Positions 9,097 through 19,198 are shown, numbered from the stretch's first letter. The stretch is DNA of 64,000 bases from Caulobacteraceae bacterium (GCA_031291645.1 JARLIQ010000112.1:1-64000); one strand, 5' to 3'. The notes: generated by a model not told the origin, from the sequence alone. Program-made: numbers and translations.

Positions 9097-10157
9097 CAGG
9101 CGAGTTCGAACGGCTCTAGGCCGGCCAGGCGCAGGGCCTTGCCGCGCTCGGGGACCTGGCGGGGCGCAAGGCCGCGGACGGCCTCGGCGACGTGGGCGAT
9201 GTGGTCGGGCGTGGTGCCGCAGCAGCCGCCCAGGATGTTGACCAGGCCGCTCTCGGCCCATTCGTGCAGCATGCAGCCGGTCTGGTCCGGGGTCTCGTCG
9301 TATTCGCCGAAGGCGTTGGGCAGGCCGGCGTTGGGATAGGCGGCGACCAGGGTGTCGGTCAGCCGGGCGAGCTCGGCGATGTGCGGCCGCATCAGCTCGG
9401 CGCCCAGGGCGCAGTTCAGGCCGATGGCGAACGGCCGGGCGTGCTTGACCGAGTTCCAGAAGGCCTCGACCGTCTGGCCCGACAGGGTGCGGCCGGACCG
9501 GTCGGTGATGGTGCCCGAGATCCAGATCGGCAGCGGCTCGTAACCCTCGTCCTCGAGATCGAGGATGGCCTTGATCGCGGCCTTGCAGTTCAGGGTGTCG
9601 GTGATGGTCTCGATCAGGAACAGGTCGACCCCGCCCTCGTGCAGGGCCCGCACCTGCTCCAGATAGGCGTCGTAGACCTGGTCGAAGGTGACCGACCGCG
9701 CGCCCGGATCGTTGACGTCCGAGGACATCGACAGCATCCGGTTCAGGGGGCCGATCGAGCCGGCCACGAACCGCGGCTTGTCCGGCGTCCTCTCGGTCCA
9801 GCGGTCGGCCGCCGCGCGGGCGATGCGCGCGCCGGCCAGGTTGATGTCCCGCACCGCCCCTTCCAGGGCGTAGTCGGCCTGGGCGATCACGGTGGAGGAG
9901 AAGGTGTTGGTCTCGCTGATGTCGGCGCCGGCGGCGAAATAGGCGTCGTGCAGCTCGGCGATGACGTCCGGCCGGGTCAGGCACAGGATGTCGTTGTCGC
10001 CCTTCAGCTGGACGGTGTGGTGCTTGAACCGCTCGCCGCGGAAGTCGGCCTCGGTCAGCCCCTTGCGCTGGATCATCGCGCCCCAGGCCCCGTCCAGGAT
10101 CAGGATGCGCGTCTTCGCCGCGGCCTTCAGCGCCGCGATCCGTTCTGTCCGGTTCAT
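9096..10157 (-). CDS. Methionine synthase, homocysteine-binding (N-terminal) subunit
   Basis: The 353-aa protein is a complete homocysteine S-methyltransferase (TIM barrel) domain. It starts near [13 protein letters not shown] and ends with the zinc site [10 protein letters not shown]. Zinc ligands Cys249 (GLNCALGAE), Cys312 and Cys313 are all present. It binds and activates homocysteine for methyl transfer by the C-terminal protein encoded directly downstream. On its own it resembles BhmT/MmuM-type methyltransferases, but the immediate overlap with the folate/B12 half shows that it is the missing N-terminus of MetH. Its start overlaps the stop of metF. Confidence 0.93.
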
Positions 10158-11086
10158 GCCCGCGCCTCCCGCGCGCCCAGCACCCGGCAGATGGCGTAGA
10201 CCAGGTCCGCCCGGTTCAGGGTGTAGAAGTGGAAGTCCGAGAAGCCTTCTTCCTGCAGCCGGGCGCAGGTCTCGGCCGCCAGCGAGCTGGCGACCAGCCG
10301 GCGGGTGTCCGGGTCCTCGTCCAGCCCCTCGAACAGGGTCGCCAGCCAGTCCGGCAGGACGATGCCGCAGGGCCCGGCCATGCGGACCAGGGCCTTGTAG
10401 TTGGTCACCGGCATGACCCCCGGCAGGATCGGGATGGTGACGCCGGCCTTGCGCACCTGGTCGACGAACCTGAGGAAGCCGTCGACGTCGAAGAAGAACT
10501 GGGTGATCGCCCGGGTCGCCCCGGCGTCGACCTTGGCCTTCAGCACGTCGATGTCGTGGGCGATCGACGGGCTTTCCGGGTGCTTCTGGGGATAAAGGCC
10601 GACGCTGATCTCGAACGGGGCGATGCGCGCGATGGCGGCCACCAGCTCGGTCGCGTTGGCGTAGCCGTCGGCGCGCGGCTGGTAGACCCCGCCGAGCGCG
10701 CCGGGCGGATCGCCGCGCAGGGCCACCAGGTGGCGGATGCCGGCGTCCCAGTAGTCGCGCACCACCTCGTCCACCTCGCCGCGCGCGGCGTCGACGCAGG
10801 TCAGGTGGGCCGCCGGCTTCAGCGTCGTCTCCTCCAGGATGCGGCGCACGGTGCGGTGGGTGCGCTCGCGGGTCGAGCCGCCGGCGCCGTAGGTGACCGA
10901 GACGAACTCGGGGGCCAGCGGCTCCAGCCGGCGGATCGCGACCCACAGGCTCTCCTCGGAGTCCGGGGTGCGCGGCGGCGAGAACTCGAACGACAGGTTC
11001 GGCGCGTCGGCCTTCTCGGCCTGGCGCTGGCTGGCGCGGGCGACGGGGCCTAGGGCGGTGGAGAGGCGGGCGACGGCGCTCATCAT
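10154..11086 (-). CDS. metF: 5,10-methylenetetrahydrofolate reductase
   Basis: The ~310-aa protein has the MetF TIM-barrel features: [10 protein letters not shown] near residue 32 with the catalytic Glu, [13 protein letters not shown] for FAD/folate contacts, LRGDPP near residue 125, and [11 protein letters not shown] near residue 195. It reduces methylene-THF to methyl-THF, the substrate of the adjacent methionine synthase. Two ATG codons in tandem (11084-11086 and 11081-11083) overlap the stop of the upstream regulator gene, and the downstream end overlaps metH-N. The length fits bacterial MetF (about 300 aa). Confidence 0.95.
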   Translation of the reverse strand: MMSAVARLSTALGPVARASQRQAEKADAPNLSFEFSPPRTPDSEESLWVAIRRLEPLAPEFVSVTYGAGGSTRERTHRTVRRILEETTLKPAAHLTCVDAARGEVDEVVRDYWDAGIRHLVALRGDPPGALGGVYQPRADGYANATELVAAIARIAPFEISVGLYPQKHPESPSIAHDIDVLKAKVDAGATRAITQFFFDVDGFLRFVDQVRKAGVTIPILPGVMPVTNYKALVRMAGPCGIVLPDWLATLFEGLDEDPDTRRLVASSLAAETCARLQEEGFSDFHFYTLNRADLVYAICRVLGAREARA

Positions 11087-12054
11087 GCGGCGCTCCTTTC
11101 GGCCACGGCCGCACGCTCTGCGGTCCAGATCTTGACGGTCAGCCCCTTGTCCTTGGCGGGCGGCAGGGCGGCGGGCGGATTGGCGGCCAGGCCGGCGGCC
11201 TCGAACCAGCGGCCCATCTCGGCGTCGGAGAAGCCCAGGCGGCGATGCTGGTGGGCCTCGCGCAGGAACTCCAGGCCGTGCGGGGCGAAGTCGACGATCA
11301 GGAGCTTGCCGCCCGGCGCCACCAGGCGCGCGGCCTCGGCCACCGCCGCGGCGGGGTCGGACAGGTAGTGCAGCACCTGGTGCACCACGACCAGGTCGCC
11401 GCAGCCGTCGGCCAGCCGGGTCTCGAAGATGTCGCCGTGGCGCAGCTCCAGCCGCTCCAGCCCCGCCTCGGCGGCGTTGTGGCGGGCGATGTTGAGCATC
11501 TGCTGCGACAGGTCCAGGCCGATGGCGCTCTCCACCCGCCCGCCGAACAGGGTCAGCATGCGCCCGGTGCCCGAGCCGAGGTCGATCAGCCGGCGGAACG
11601 GGCCGGGCCCGGCGGCGGCCAGCACCGCGGCCTCGACGTCGCTCTCCTCGACATAGAGGCTGCGCAGCTCGTCCCAGCGGGCGGCGTTGCGGGCGAAATA
11701 GGCGGCCGCGGCGTCGGACCGCTCGCGCCGCACGCTCTGCAGCCGCTCCACGTCGCGGCAGAGCAGGCTGTCGCCCGCGTCGATCCGCGCCAGGGCCCCG
11801 TCCAGCACCGCGCGGCGCGGCCCGTCGCTGGTCAGGCGGTAGAACACCCAGGCGCCGTCCGGGAACCGCTCGGCCAGGCCGGCCTCGGTCAGCAGCTTGA
11901 GATGGCGCGAGACGCGCGGCTGGCTCTGGTCCAGGATCTGGCTCAGCTCCATCACCGCCAGCTCCTCGCGCGCGAGCAGGGCCAGGATGCGCAGCCGGCT
12001 GGGCTCGCCCGCGGCGCGCAACACCTCGACCAGCTGTTCGGACGACAGGCTCAT
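11083..12054 (-). CDS. ArsR-family regulator fused to a SAM-dependent methyltransferase domain (SahR-like)
   Basis: Residues 1-90 are an ArsR winged helix with LAAGEPSRLRILALL-type helix 1-2 and a DNA-recognition helix QSQPRVSRHLKLL. Residues from about 150 carry a class I methyltransferase fold with LIDLGSGTGRMLTLF as motif I and LRHGDIFETRLAD later. It is the first gene of an overlapping operon with metF and both metH parts. That context and the fused SAM/SAH-binding domain match SahR, the S-adenosylhomocysteine-responsive repressor of methionine genes, so the domain probably senses SAH rather than methylating. The ATG at 12052-12054 is preferred over 12061-12063, because the latter lies inside the operator palindrome. 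Confidence 0.85.
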   Translation of the reverse strand: MSLSSEQLVEVLRAAGEPSRLRILALLAREELAVMELSQILDQSQPRVSRHLKLLTEAGLAERFPDGAWVFYRLTSDGPRRAVLDGALARIDAGDSLLCRDVERLQSVRRERSDAAAAYFARNAARWDELRSLYVEESDVEAAVLAAAGPGPFRRLIDLGSGTGRMLTLFGGRVESAIGLDLSQQMLNIARHNAAEAGLERLELRHGDIFETRLADGCGDLVVVHQVLHYLSDPAAAVAEAARLVAPGGKLLIVDFAPHGLEFLREAHQHRRLGFSDAEMGRWFEAAGLAANPPAALPPAKDKGLTVKIWTAERAAVAERSAA

Positions 12055-12058
12055 GCTG

Positions 12059-12090
12059 GACATAAAGATATCCTTATGTCTTTATGTCAA
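12059..12090 (-). promoter_or_regulatory. Operator palindrome and promoter of the methionine operon
   Basis: GACATAA-A-GATATC-C-TTATGTC (12059-12080) is symmetric except at one position pair. A further half-site TTTATGTC follows at 12081-12088. On the minus strand, TTGACA (12085-12090) lies in the last two codons of the upstream dehydrogenase gene. A candidate -10 (CTTTAT) overlaps the palindrome 17 bp later. Binding by the ArsR-type product would block RNA polymerase, so autoregulation is inferred. Confidence 0.7.
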
Positions 12091-13056
12091 GCCTTCCAGC
12101 TCGGGAATCGGCGTCGCCAGCGGCTCGCCGGCGAAGAACCGCCGCAGGTTCTCGGCGGTCAGCGCGACCATGGCCGGCACGCTCTCCTGGGTCGCCCCAG
12201 CGGTGTGCGGCGTCAAGACCGCCTGGGGGATGTCGCGCCAGAGTTCGGCCGGGGTGGGCTCGGGGTCGAACACGTCGAGCGCGGCCATGCCGAGCCGGCC
12301 GGCCTTCAGCGCCGCGACCAGGGCCGCCTGGTCGATCACCGAGCCGCGCGAGACGTTGCAGATCAGGCCCTGCGGCCCGACCGCCTCGATCACCGCCGCG
12401 TCCACCAGGTGGCGGTTGGCCGGCCCCGCGCGCACGGCGACGAACATAAGCTCGCTCGCCCCGGCCAACGCCAGCAGGCTGGCGGCCCGCGGCCAGGCGG
12501 CGTCCGGCTTGGGGTTCGGGCCCCACCAGGCGACTTCCGTCCCGAACGCCTGCATCCGCCGGCCGATCGCCTGGCCGATGTGGCCCAGGCCGACGATCCC
12601 CACCGCGCGGCCCTTCAGCGAGCGGCGCTGCATCGAGCCGCGGTCGGTCGGCGTCCAGCGGCCCTCGCGCACCCAGCGGTCGCCCGCGACGATGCCGCGC
12701 CAGGCGGCGATGGCCGCGCCCACCGCGTGGTCGGCCACGTCCTCGGCGTTGACCGCCGGCGAGTGGGTGACGGCGACGCCGTGGGCGCGGCACCAGTCGA
12801 TGTCGATGGCGTCGTAGCCGGCGGTGATGCAGGCGATCAGCTTCAGGTTCGGCAGGCCGGCCAGCAATGCGGGGCTGAGCCGGAGCTCGCCCACGCTGAG
12901 GATCGCCCGCACCTTCGGCCCCTCGGCGGCGAGGAAGCCGTCGAGGTCGGCCTGCTCCCACAGGCGCACGGCGCGGAACGGCCCCGAAAGGCCGGCCGCC
13001 AGCGGCCCCAGGATCGGCGGGGCGACGAGCAGGACGGGATCGGCGGACGCGCTCAT
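12082..13056 (-). CDS. D-isomer-specific 2-hydroxyacid dehydrogenase (glyoxylate/hydroxypyruvate reductase-like)
   Basis: The 324-aa NAD(P)-dependent enzyme has a split substrate domain and a central Rossmann fold. GIVGLGHIGQAIGRRM near residue 145 is the dinucleotide motif. The catalytic Arg (AVRAGPANRHLVD), Glu (FDPEPTP) and His (LTPHTAGAT) are all present. It reduces 2-keto acids such as glyoxylate or hydroxypyruvate, or runs in the oxidative direction; the exact substrate cannot be read from sequence. Its start overlaps the stop of the GNAT gene upstream (ATGA). Its last codons contain the -35 box of the methionine operon. Confidence 0.88.
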   Translation of the reverse strand: MSASADPVLLVAPPILGPLAAGLSGPFRAVRLWEQADLDGFLAAEGPKVRAILSVGELRLSPALLAGLPNLKLIACITAGYDAIDIDWCRAHGVAVTHSPAVNAEDVADHAVGAAIAAWRGIVAGDRWVREGRWTPTDRGSMQRRSLKGRAVGIVGLGHIGQAIGRRMQAFGTEVAWWGPNPKPDAAWPRAASLLALAGASELMFVAVRAGPANRHLVDAAVIEAVGPQGLICNVSRGSVIDQAALVAALKAGRLGMAALDVFDPEPTPAELWRDIPQAVLTPHTAGATQESVPAMVALTAENLRRFFAGEPLATPIPELEGLT

Positions 13057-13595
13057 GGGGCCTCTTCGGAACGGCCTGCGGCCGGCAGGGCGAGGAAACG
13101 CAGGATCGGGCCGCGCCAGCGCACCCCGTCGCCCTCGATCGGCGTCAGCCGGGTCACGGCGTCCAGCGCGGCCACCGCCCGCGGCCAGAAGGCCAGGGCC
13201 GGCGTATTGCGCGCCGCGACGGCGATCTCCCACCAGCCCGGATAGAGGGCCAGCACCTGGCGGACCGCCTCGCCGCCCAGGCCGGCCCGGCGGTATTTGC
13301 GCCGGATGAAGAACTCGGCCATCGCCCGGTCGACCCCCAGGCCGGACGGCGACCAGTCGTTGACCAGGGCGAAGCCGGCCGCCCGCCCGTCCGCCGTGAT
13401 CAGCAGCGGGACGCACGCCGGATCGCGCCAATAGGCGTCCATGTGCGCGTAGGCCGCGAACCGCCCCGCCTCGTCGACCTCGAAGTCCGGCGAGTCCGGC
13501 GCCGCGAACTCCGAGAAGTCATAGGCGTAGAACTGGAACAGCCCCTCGATCAGCGGGCGCCGGTCAACCGTGGCCTGAACGATCTCGACGTTCAA
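13053..13595 (-). CDS. GNAT-family N-acetyltransferase
   Basis: The 180-aa protein has a GNAT layout. The N-terminal strand and helix is MNVEIVQATVDRRPLIEGLF. Strand 4 is AMAEFFIRRKYRRAGLGGEA, with the acetyl-CoA pyrophosphate loop R-R-A-G-L-G. It continues through QVLALYPGWWEIAVAARNTPA to a C-terminal strand. The start is TTG (13593-13595). The acceptor substrate is unknown. It is the first gene of a two-gene unit with the hydroxyacid dehydrogenase, which it overlaps by 4 bp. Confidence 0.83.
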   Translation of the reverse strand: MNVEIVQATVDRRPLIEGLFQFYAYDFSEFAAPDSPDFEVDEAGRFAAYAHMDAYWRDPACVPLLITADGRAAGFALVNDWSPSGLGVDRAMAEFFIRRKYRRAGLGGEAVRQVLALYPGWWEIAVAARNTPALAFWPRAVAALDAVTRLTPIEGDGVRWRGPILRFLALPAAGRSEEAP

Positions 13596-13657
13596 CGCGT
13601 CCCCCCCGGATGCCGCGGCCGCAGCCTCGCCGCCGCGATCCGAGGCGTCAACAGGCC

Positions 13658-15319
<1,662 letters not shown>

Positions 15320-15408
15320 GCGCGGCTCAGAGCTCTCGAAATTCGAAAAAGAGGGGGTCGGGCGGGGTTCTAGCGAAGCGGGGCCCGCGCGTCCACGGCG
15401 TGGCCGTG

Positions 15409-15433
15409 GCAACGATCCCCGCCGGGACGCGTT
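15409..15433 (+). promoter_or_regulatory. Possible EcfG (general stress sigma factor) promoter of the csbD-like gene
   Basis: GCAAC, a 16-bp spacer and CGTT resemble the EcfG/SigT consensus GGAAC-N16/17-CGTT with one mismatch in the -35. The site ends 45 bp before the ATG of the csbD-like gene, a family often under general stress control. Confidence 0.4.
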
Positions 15434-15478
15434 GATCTAGGCACGACATACCCCATTCACCAGAACAGGAGGTCCCCC

Positions 15479-15658
15479 ATGGACAAGAATCGCATCGACG
15501 GCGCCGGCAAGGAAATCAAGGGCGCTGCGAAGGAAGCCATCGGCAAGGTCACCGGCAACGTCGGCAAGCAGGTCGAAGGCCTTACCGAAAAGAAGCTCGG
15601 CGAAGCCCAGCGCAAGGTGGGCGAAGCCATCGACAAGGCGCACAAGAGCGCGCACTGA
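15479..15658 (+). CDS. CsbD-family stress response protein (59 aa)
   Basis: The short frame MDKNRIDGAGKEIKGAAKEA continues with IGKVTGNVGKQVEG and ends AHKSAH. The pattern N/R-x-x-G-x-x-K-x-x-K-G-x-x-K-E-x-x-G is that of the CsbD family, small soluble proteins induced in stationary phase or stress. A strong Shine-Dalgarno AGGAGG lies upstream. The gene is flanked downstream by a clear terminator, so it is a monocistronic unit. The biochemical role of CsbD proteins is unknown. Confidence 0.9.
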   Translation: MDKNRIDGAGKEIKGAAKEAIGKVTGNVGKQVEGLTEKKLGEAQRKVGEAIDKAHKSAH

Positions 15659-15698
15659 ACCACCGCGCGCCTCTCCGACAGGGGAGACGCCGATCAGG

Positions 15699-15734
15699 CG
15701 CCCCCACTCCGGCCAGGAGTGGGGGCGTTCTGTT
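15699..15734 (+). terminator. Rho-independent terminator, probably bidirectional
   Basis: CGCCCCCACTCC and GGAGTGGGGGCG form a perfect 12-bp stem with a GGCCA loop, followed by TTCTGTT. It lies between the csbD-like gene and the convergent acyl-CoA dehydrogenase, whose stop codon starts at 15735. Confidence 0.88.
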
Positions 15735-16962
15735 ATCTGCCCGTCGGCATGTCCTTGAACGGCACGTCCTTGTCGACCCGGATGTCGCCGGGCAGGCCCA
15801 GCACCCGTTCGGCGATGATGTTCTTCAGGATCTCGTCCGTCCCGCCGGCGATCCGCAGGCCCGGCGCCGACAGCAGCCCGCCCTGGAAGGCGGCCGACAG
15901 CGGGGCCAGCTCGGCGTCGTCGATGATCCCGTACTGGTCCTCCAGCTCGACCGCCGCGTTGGACAGCTCCTGCAGCTGGTTGGCGGCGATGATCTTGCCG
16001 ATCGAGCTTTCCGGCCCCGGCGTCTGGCCGCGCGAGAGGGCGGTCATGGTGCGGAAGCGGGTGAACTTCAGCCCCTCGGACTGGACGTACCAGTCGGCCA
16101 GCTTCTCGCGGAAGGCCTGGTCGCCCAGCGCGGTCCCCTGGTCGGTCTTCAGCTCGCGCGCCAGCTTCAGGATCATCGAATAGTCGATCCCCGTACCGCC
16201 GCCGACCGCCAGCCGCTCGTTCATCAGGGTGACCAGCGAGACCTTCCAGCCGTCGTCGACCGCCCCCAGCCGCTGGCTGTCCTTGACCCGCACGTCGGTG
16301 AAATAGACCTCGTTGAAGTTCGAGCCGCCCGACATCTGGTGGATCGGCCGCACCTCGATCCCCGGCGACTTCATGTCGATCCAGAACATCGTCAGGCCCT
16401 TGTGCTTGGGCGCGTCCGGGTTGGTGCGGACGAGGACGATGCCGAAGTCGGAGTAGTGGGCGCCGGAGGTCCACACCTTCTGGCCGTTGATGATCCAGTC
16501 GTCGCCGTCGCGCACCGCCCGCGTGCGGGCCGCCGCCACGTCCGAGCCGCCGGACGGTTCGGAGAACAGCTGGCACCAGATCTCCTCGCCGCGCAGGGCC
16601 GGGCCGACGAACCGCGTCTTGGTCGCCTCGTCGGCGAAGGCCATCACGGTGGGCACGCACATGCCCAGGCCGATGGTGAAATAGCCGAAGCCGACGCCGA
16701 ACCTGGCTTCCTCCTGGCCGAAGATCACCGCCTGCATCGGCGTGCCGCCGGCGCCGCCCCATTCCTTGGGCCAGGTGATCTGGGCGTAGCCGGCCGCGGC
16801 CTTCGTGGCCTGCCAGGCCTTGCCCCGGGCCATGTCGTCGTGGCTCTCATCGTCCTCCATCGCCGCGCCGCGCTTGACGGCGTACTTGGGGGCGTTCTCT
16901 TCCAGCCAGGCGCGCGCCTTGGCGCGATAGGCGGCTTCTTCGGGGGAATCGGTGAAGTCCAT
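15733..16962 (-). CDS. Acyl-CoA dehydrogenase family protein (large-type, 409 aa)
   Basis: The N-terminal helical domain (MDFTDSPEEAAYRAKARAWL) is followed by the FAD/acyl-CoA beta domain with QLFSEPSGGSDVAAART near residue 135 and a GQKVWTSGAHYSDFGIV strand. The C-terminal helical bundle ends with RIAGGTDEILKNIIAERVLG. It oxidises an acyl-CoA to the enoyl-CoA with electrons passed to ETF. In MCAD-type enzymes the catalytic Glu lies in a Y/I-E-G-T motif; here that position reads A-G-G-T, so the base must lie elsewhere or in a partner subunit. A second, shorter acyl-CoA dehydrogenase is encoded 12 bp upstream in the same operon. Confidence 0.92.
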   Translation of the reverse strand: MDFTDSPEEAAYRAKARAWLEENAPKYAVKRGAAMEDDESHDDMARGKAWQATKAAAGYAQITWPKEWGGAGGTPMQAVIFGQEEARFGVGFGYFTIGLGMCVPTVMAFADEATKTRFVGPALRGEEIWCQLFSEPSGGSDVAAARTRAVRDGDDWIINGQKVWTSGAHYSDFGIVLVRTNPDAPKHKGLTMFWIDMKSPGIEVRPIHQMSGGSNFNEVYFTDVRVKDSQRLGAVDDGWKVSLVTLMNERLAVGGGTGIDYSMILKLARELKTDQGTALGDQAFREKLADWYVQSEGLKFTRFRTMTALSRGQTPGPESSIGKIIAANQLQELSNAAVELEDQYGIIDDAELAPLSAAFQGGLLSAPGLRIAGGTDEILKNIIAERVLGLPGDIRVDKDVPFKDMPTGR

Positions 16963-16974
16963 CGCTGTGTCTCC

Positions 16975-18090
16975 TCAGGCCGCGTTGCGCCGTTCGAGAT
17001 GGCTGACCAGCCGCTCCTTCCAGACGCGCGGGGCGCCGGCGACGAGCGAAAGCTGGCGTGAGCGGCGGTAGTAGAGGTGGCAGTCCACCTCCCAGGTGAA
17101 GCCCATGCCGCCATGGGTCTGGACGTTTTCCTTGGAGGCGAACCAGAAGGCGTCCGAGGCCGCGACCCGCGCCGCCGAGGCCGCGATCGGCAGCTCGGCC
17201 GCGCCCGCGTTCAGCGCCCAGGCGCCGTAGTAGGCGTTGGAGCGGGCCAGCTCGTTCTTGACGTAGATGTCGGCCAGCTTGTGCTTGATCGCCTGGTACG
17301 AGGCGATCACCCGGCCGAAGGCGTAGCGCTCGAGGGCGTAGTCCTTGGCCATGATCAGGCAGCGGTCGGCGCCGCCCACCTGCTCGAAGGCGATCAGCAC
17401 CGCGGCGCGGTCCATCACCTGCTCGGCCAGGGCCAGGCCCTCGCCCGGCCCGCCCAGCCGCTCGGCCGGCGCGCCGGTGAAGGTCAGCCTGGCGGCGCCG
17501 CGGGTGGGGTCGAGGGTCTTCAGCGTCTCGCGCGCGACGCCCGGCCCGTTCAGGTCGACGAGGAAGAGGCCGGGCTGGGCGCCTTCCTTGGCCAGCACCA
17601 CGGCCACGCCCGCGACGTCGCCGTCGGTCACCGGGACCTTGGTCCCGGTCAGCTTGCCGCCCTCGACCTTGGCCTGCAGGCCCGCGGCCGAGACCGCGCC
17701 GGGACCCTCGGCGGTGGCGAAGGCGCCGATCACCTCGCCCGCGGCGATCCTGGGCAACCATTCGGCCTTCTGGGCCTCGGAGCCGGCCAGCAGCAGGGCC
17801 TCGGCCAGGAAGTAGACCGTCGAGGCGAACGGGATCGGCGCGCAGACCCGGCCCAGCTCCTCGGCGATGGCGCAGAGCTCGATGTGGCCGAGGCCGAGCC
17901 CGCCGTGCGCCTCGGGGATGGCCGCGCCCAGCCAGCCCTGGGCGGCGACCTTGGCCCACAGGCCCTCGTCATAGCTCCTGGCCGCATCGTCCAGCACCGC
18001 CCGCACCCTGGCCGGCGTGCATTCGGCCTCGAGGAACTTGCGCGCCTCGTCCTTGAGGAACTTCTGGTCGTCGGAATAGTCGAAATTCAT
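16975..18090 (-). CDS. Acyl-CoA dehydrogenase family protein (short-type, 371 aa)
   Basis: This protein begins MNFDYSDDQKFLKDEARKFL and shows the N-terminal domain motif LGAAIPEAHGGLGLGHIELC, a beta domain with VTDGDVAGVAVVLAKEGA, and ENVQTHGGMGFTWEVDCHLY in the C-terminal bundle. It is upstream of and co-transcribed with the larger family member. Pairs of one ~400-aa and one ~370-aa acyl-CoA dehydrogenase are typical of alpha2-beta2 heterotetrameric enzymes that act on bulky (for example steroid side-chain) CoA esters. That pairing here is an inference from size and arrangement. Confidence 0.9.
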   Translation of the reverse strand: MNFDYSDDQKFLKDEARKFLEAECTPARVRAVLDDAARSYDEGLWAKVAAQGWLGAAIPEAHGGLGLGHIELCAIAEELGRVCAPIPFASTVYFLAEALLLAGSEAQKAEWLPRIAAGEVIGAFATAEGPGAVSAAGLQAKVEGGKLTGTKVPVTDGDVAGVAVVLAKEGAQPGLFLVDLNGPGVARETLKTLDPTRGAARLTFTGAPAERLGGPGEGLALAEQVMDRAAVLIAFEQVGGADRCLIMAKDYALERYAFGRVIASYQAIKHKLADIYVKNELARSNAYYGAWALNAGAAELPIAASAARVAASDAFWFASKENVQTHGGMGFTWEVDCHLYYRRSRQLSLVAGAPRVWKERLVSHLERRNAA

Positions 18091-18237
18091 GGTGGTCCGG
18101 CGCCTCCCGACGCCGCCTTTCGCCTGTTCTGGTCGCTTGGCCCCCAGGATAGCGGTCTTTGCCGGCGGGGAAAGATTGACCCCGCGTCAAGGATTTACCG
18201 CGATAAAGGCCGGCTCGAAGCGAGGGGCGAAAACGCC

Positions 18238-18804
18238 ATGGCCAAGGCCCAGTTCCACCGCAACCAGAGGGTCTGGGTCGAGTCCGTCGGCACCTGGGCG
18301 ACGATCGACAAGATCCTGCCGGCCTGGGCCAAGGGCTTCGACGAGCCGGTCCGCATCACCTACGACGTGGGCCTCGGCCGCGACTTCCTGGCGCACGAGC
18401 TGCAGGCCGAGGCGGACGAGGGCGAGGCCGCGCCGACGCTGGACGGGGCCAGCTGGCGGCTGATGCGCGCGCGCAACAAATGGCAGACGGCCGAGGACTG
18501 CGCCCACCACCCCTATCCGGGCAGCTTCCCGATCGTGGTCACCGACGCCAACGACTGGGGCGGCTGGCGCGTGCCGGGCGCCGAGTACGACCGCGACCCG
18601 CGCCGGATCGAGCGCCAGGCCCGCCTGATCGCCGCCGCGCCCCGGCTGCTGGCCATGGCCCAAGGGATCGTCGCCCTGGTGGCCGAGGCCCCCGACGAGG
18701 CGCCCGAGCCCGTCCGCCGGCTGGCCGAGCAGGTCGCCGCGCTGGAACGCTACCTGAACGACGTGCCGGCGGACCCGGGCGGGAAGGACACGGTGGCGGC
18801 CTAG
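18238..18804 (+). CDS. Conserved hypothetical protein, 188 aa
   Basis: Starting at ATG 18238, the protein has an N-terminal SH3-like strand region (QFHRNQRVWVESVGTWATID, then PVRITYDVGLGRDFLAHEL). A WRLMRARNKW segment and a HHPYPGSFPIVVTDANDWGGWRV stretch rich in aromatics follow. The C-terminal helix is YDRDPRRIERQARLIAAAPRLL. No catalytic motif is evident. Similar proteins occur in Caulobacterales next to unrelated genes; the function is unknown. It is divergent from the acyl-CoA dehydrogenase pair, with about 150 bp between starts. Confidence 0.72.
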   Translation: MAKAQFHRNQRVWVESVGTWATIDKILPAWAKGFDEPVRITYDVGLGRDFLAHELQAEADEGEAAPTLDGASWRLMRARNKWQTAEDCAHHPYPGSFPIVVTDANDWGGWRVPGAEYDRDPRRIERQARLIAAAPRLLAMAQGIVALVAEAPDEAPEPVRRLAEQVAALERYLNDVPADPGGKDTVAA

Positions 18805-18836
18805 CCTCCATCCCACCACTCACCGCGGAGGCTGCC

Positions 18837-19027
18837 GAGGGGACCATCCCCGGGTTCACGCGAAATACGGCTGCGACAAGCTGGTCTGGTCGGAAGTCCA
18901 CGAGACGCGGGAAGCCGCCTTCAAACGCGAACGCCGGATCAAGGAATGGCGGCGGAGCTGGAAGCTGTCGCTGATCGAAGCGGCCAACCCCACCTGGGCG
19001 GACCTGTACGAGCGCCTCGAACCCTGA
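18837..19027 (+). pseudogene. GIY-YIG nuclease remnant with a frameshift
   Basis: The frame EGTIPGFT (18837-18859) is followed, after loss of one base, by a second frame reading AKYGCDKLVWSEVHE through FKRERRIKEWRRSWKLSLIE and NPTWADLYERLEP to TGA 19025-19027. The order GFT-A-x-Y-G, L-V-W-x-E, K/R-E-x-x-I-K-x-W and W-x-x-x-L-I-E is the C-terminal half of small UPF0213-type GIY-YIG proteins (about 95 aa). The GIY-YIG catalytic N-terminus is missing, so this is a decayed copy. It sits among REP-like hairpins. Confidence 0.8.
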
Positions 19028-19053
19028 AGCCACGCCCACAAAACCACCGCTCG

Positions 19054-19071
19054 CCCCGGCGAGGGCCGGGG
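19054..19071. repeat. REP-like hairpin 1 between the GIY-YIG remnant and pepN
   Basis: CCCCGGC and GCCGGGG form 7-bp arms around GAGG, in a context (CCGCTCG...GGCCCAGATC) typical of dispersed intergenic repeats in Caulobacterales. Confidence 0.6.
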
Positions 19072-19180
19072 CCCAGATCATAAGACGCAAAGCCATCCGA
19101 CCATCCCGTCAGGGCCTCACCCCGCCCGAGAGGCCTCAAGTCTCAACCCCAAACCCCGACGCCGCGCCATACGATCTGGA

Positions 19181-19198
19181 TACCGGCCTTCGCCGGTA
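19181..19198. repeat. REP-like hairpin 2 upstream of pepN
   Basis: TACCGGC and GCCGGTA form perfect 7-bp arms around CTTC. The hairpin lies about 60 bp before the pepN start. No T-run follows, so it is more likely a dispersed repeat than a terminator. The rest of 19028-19258 holds no gene. Confidence 0.6.
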
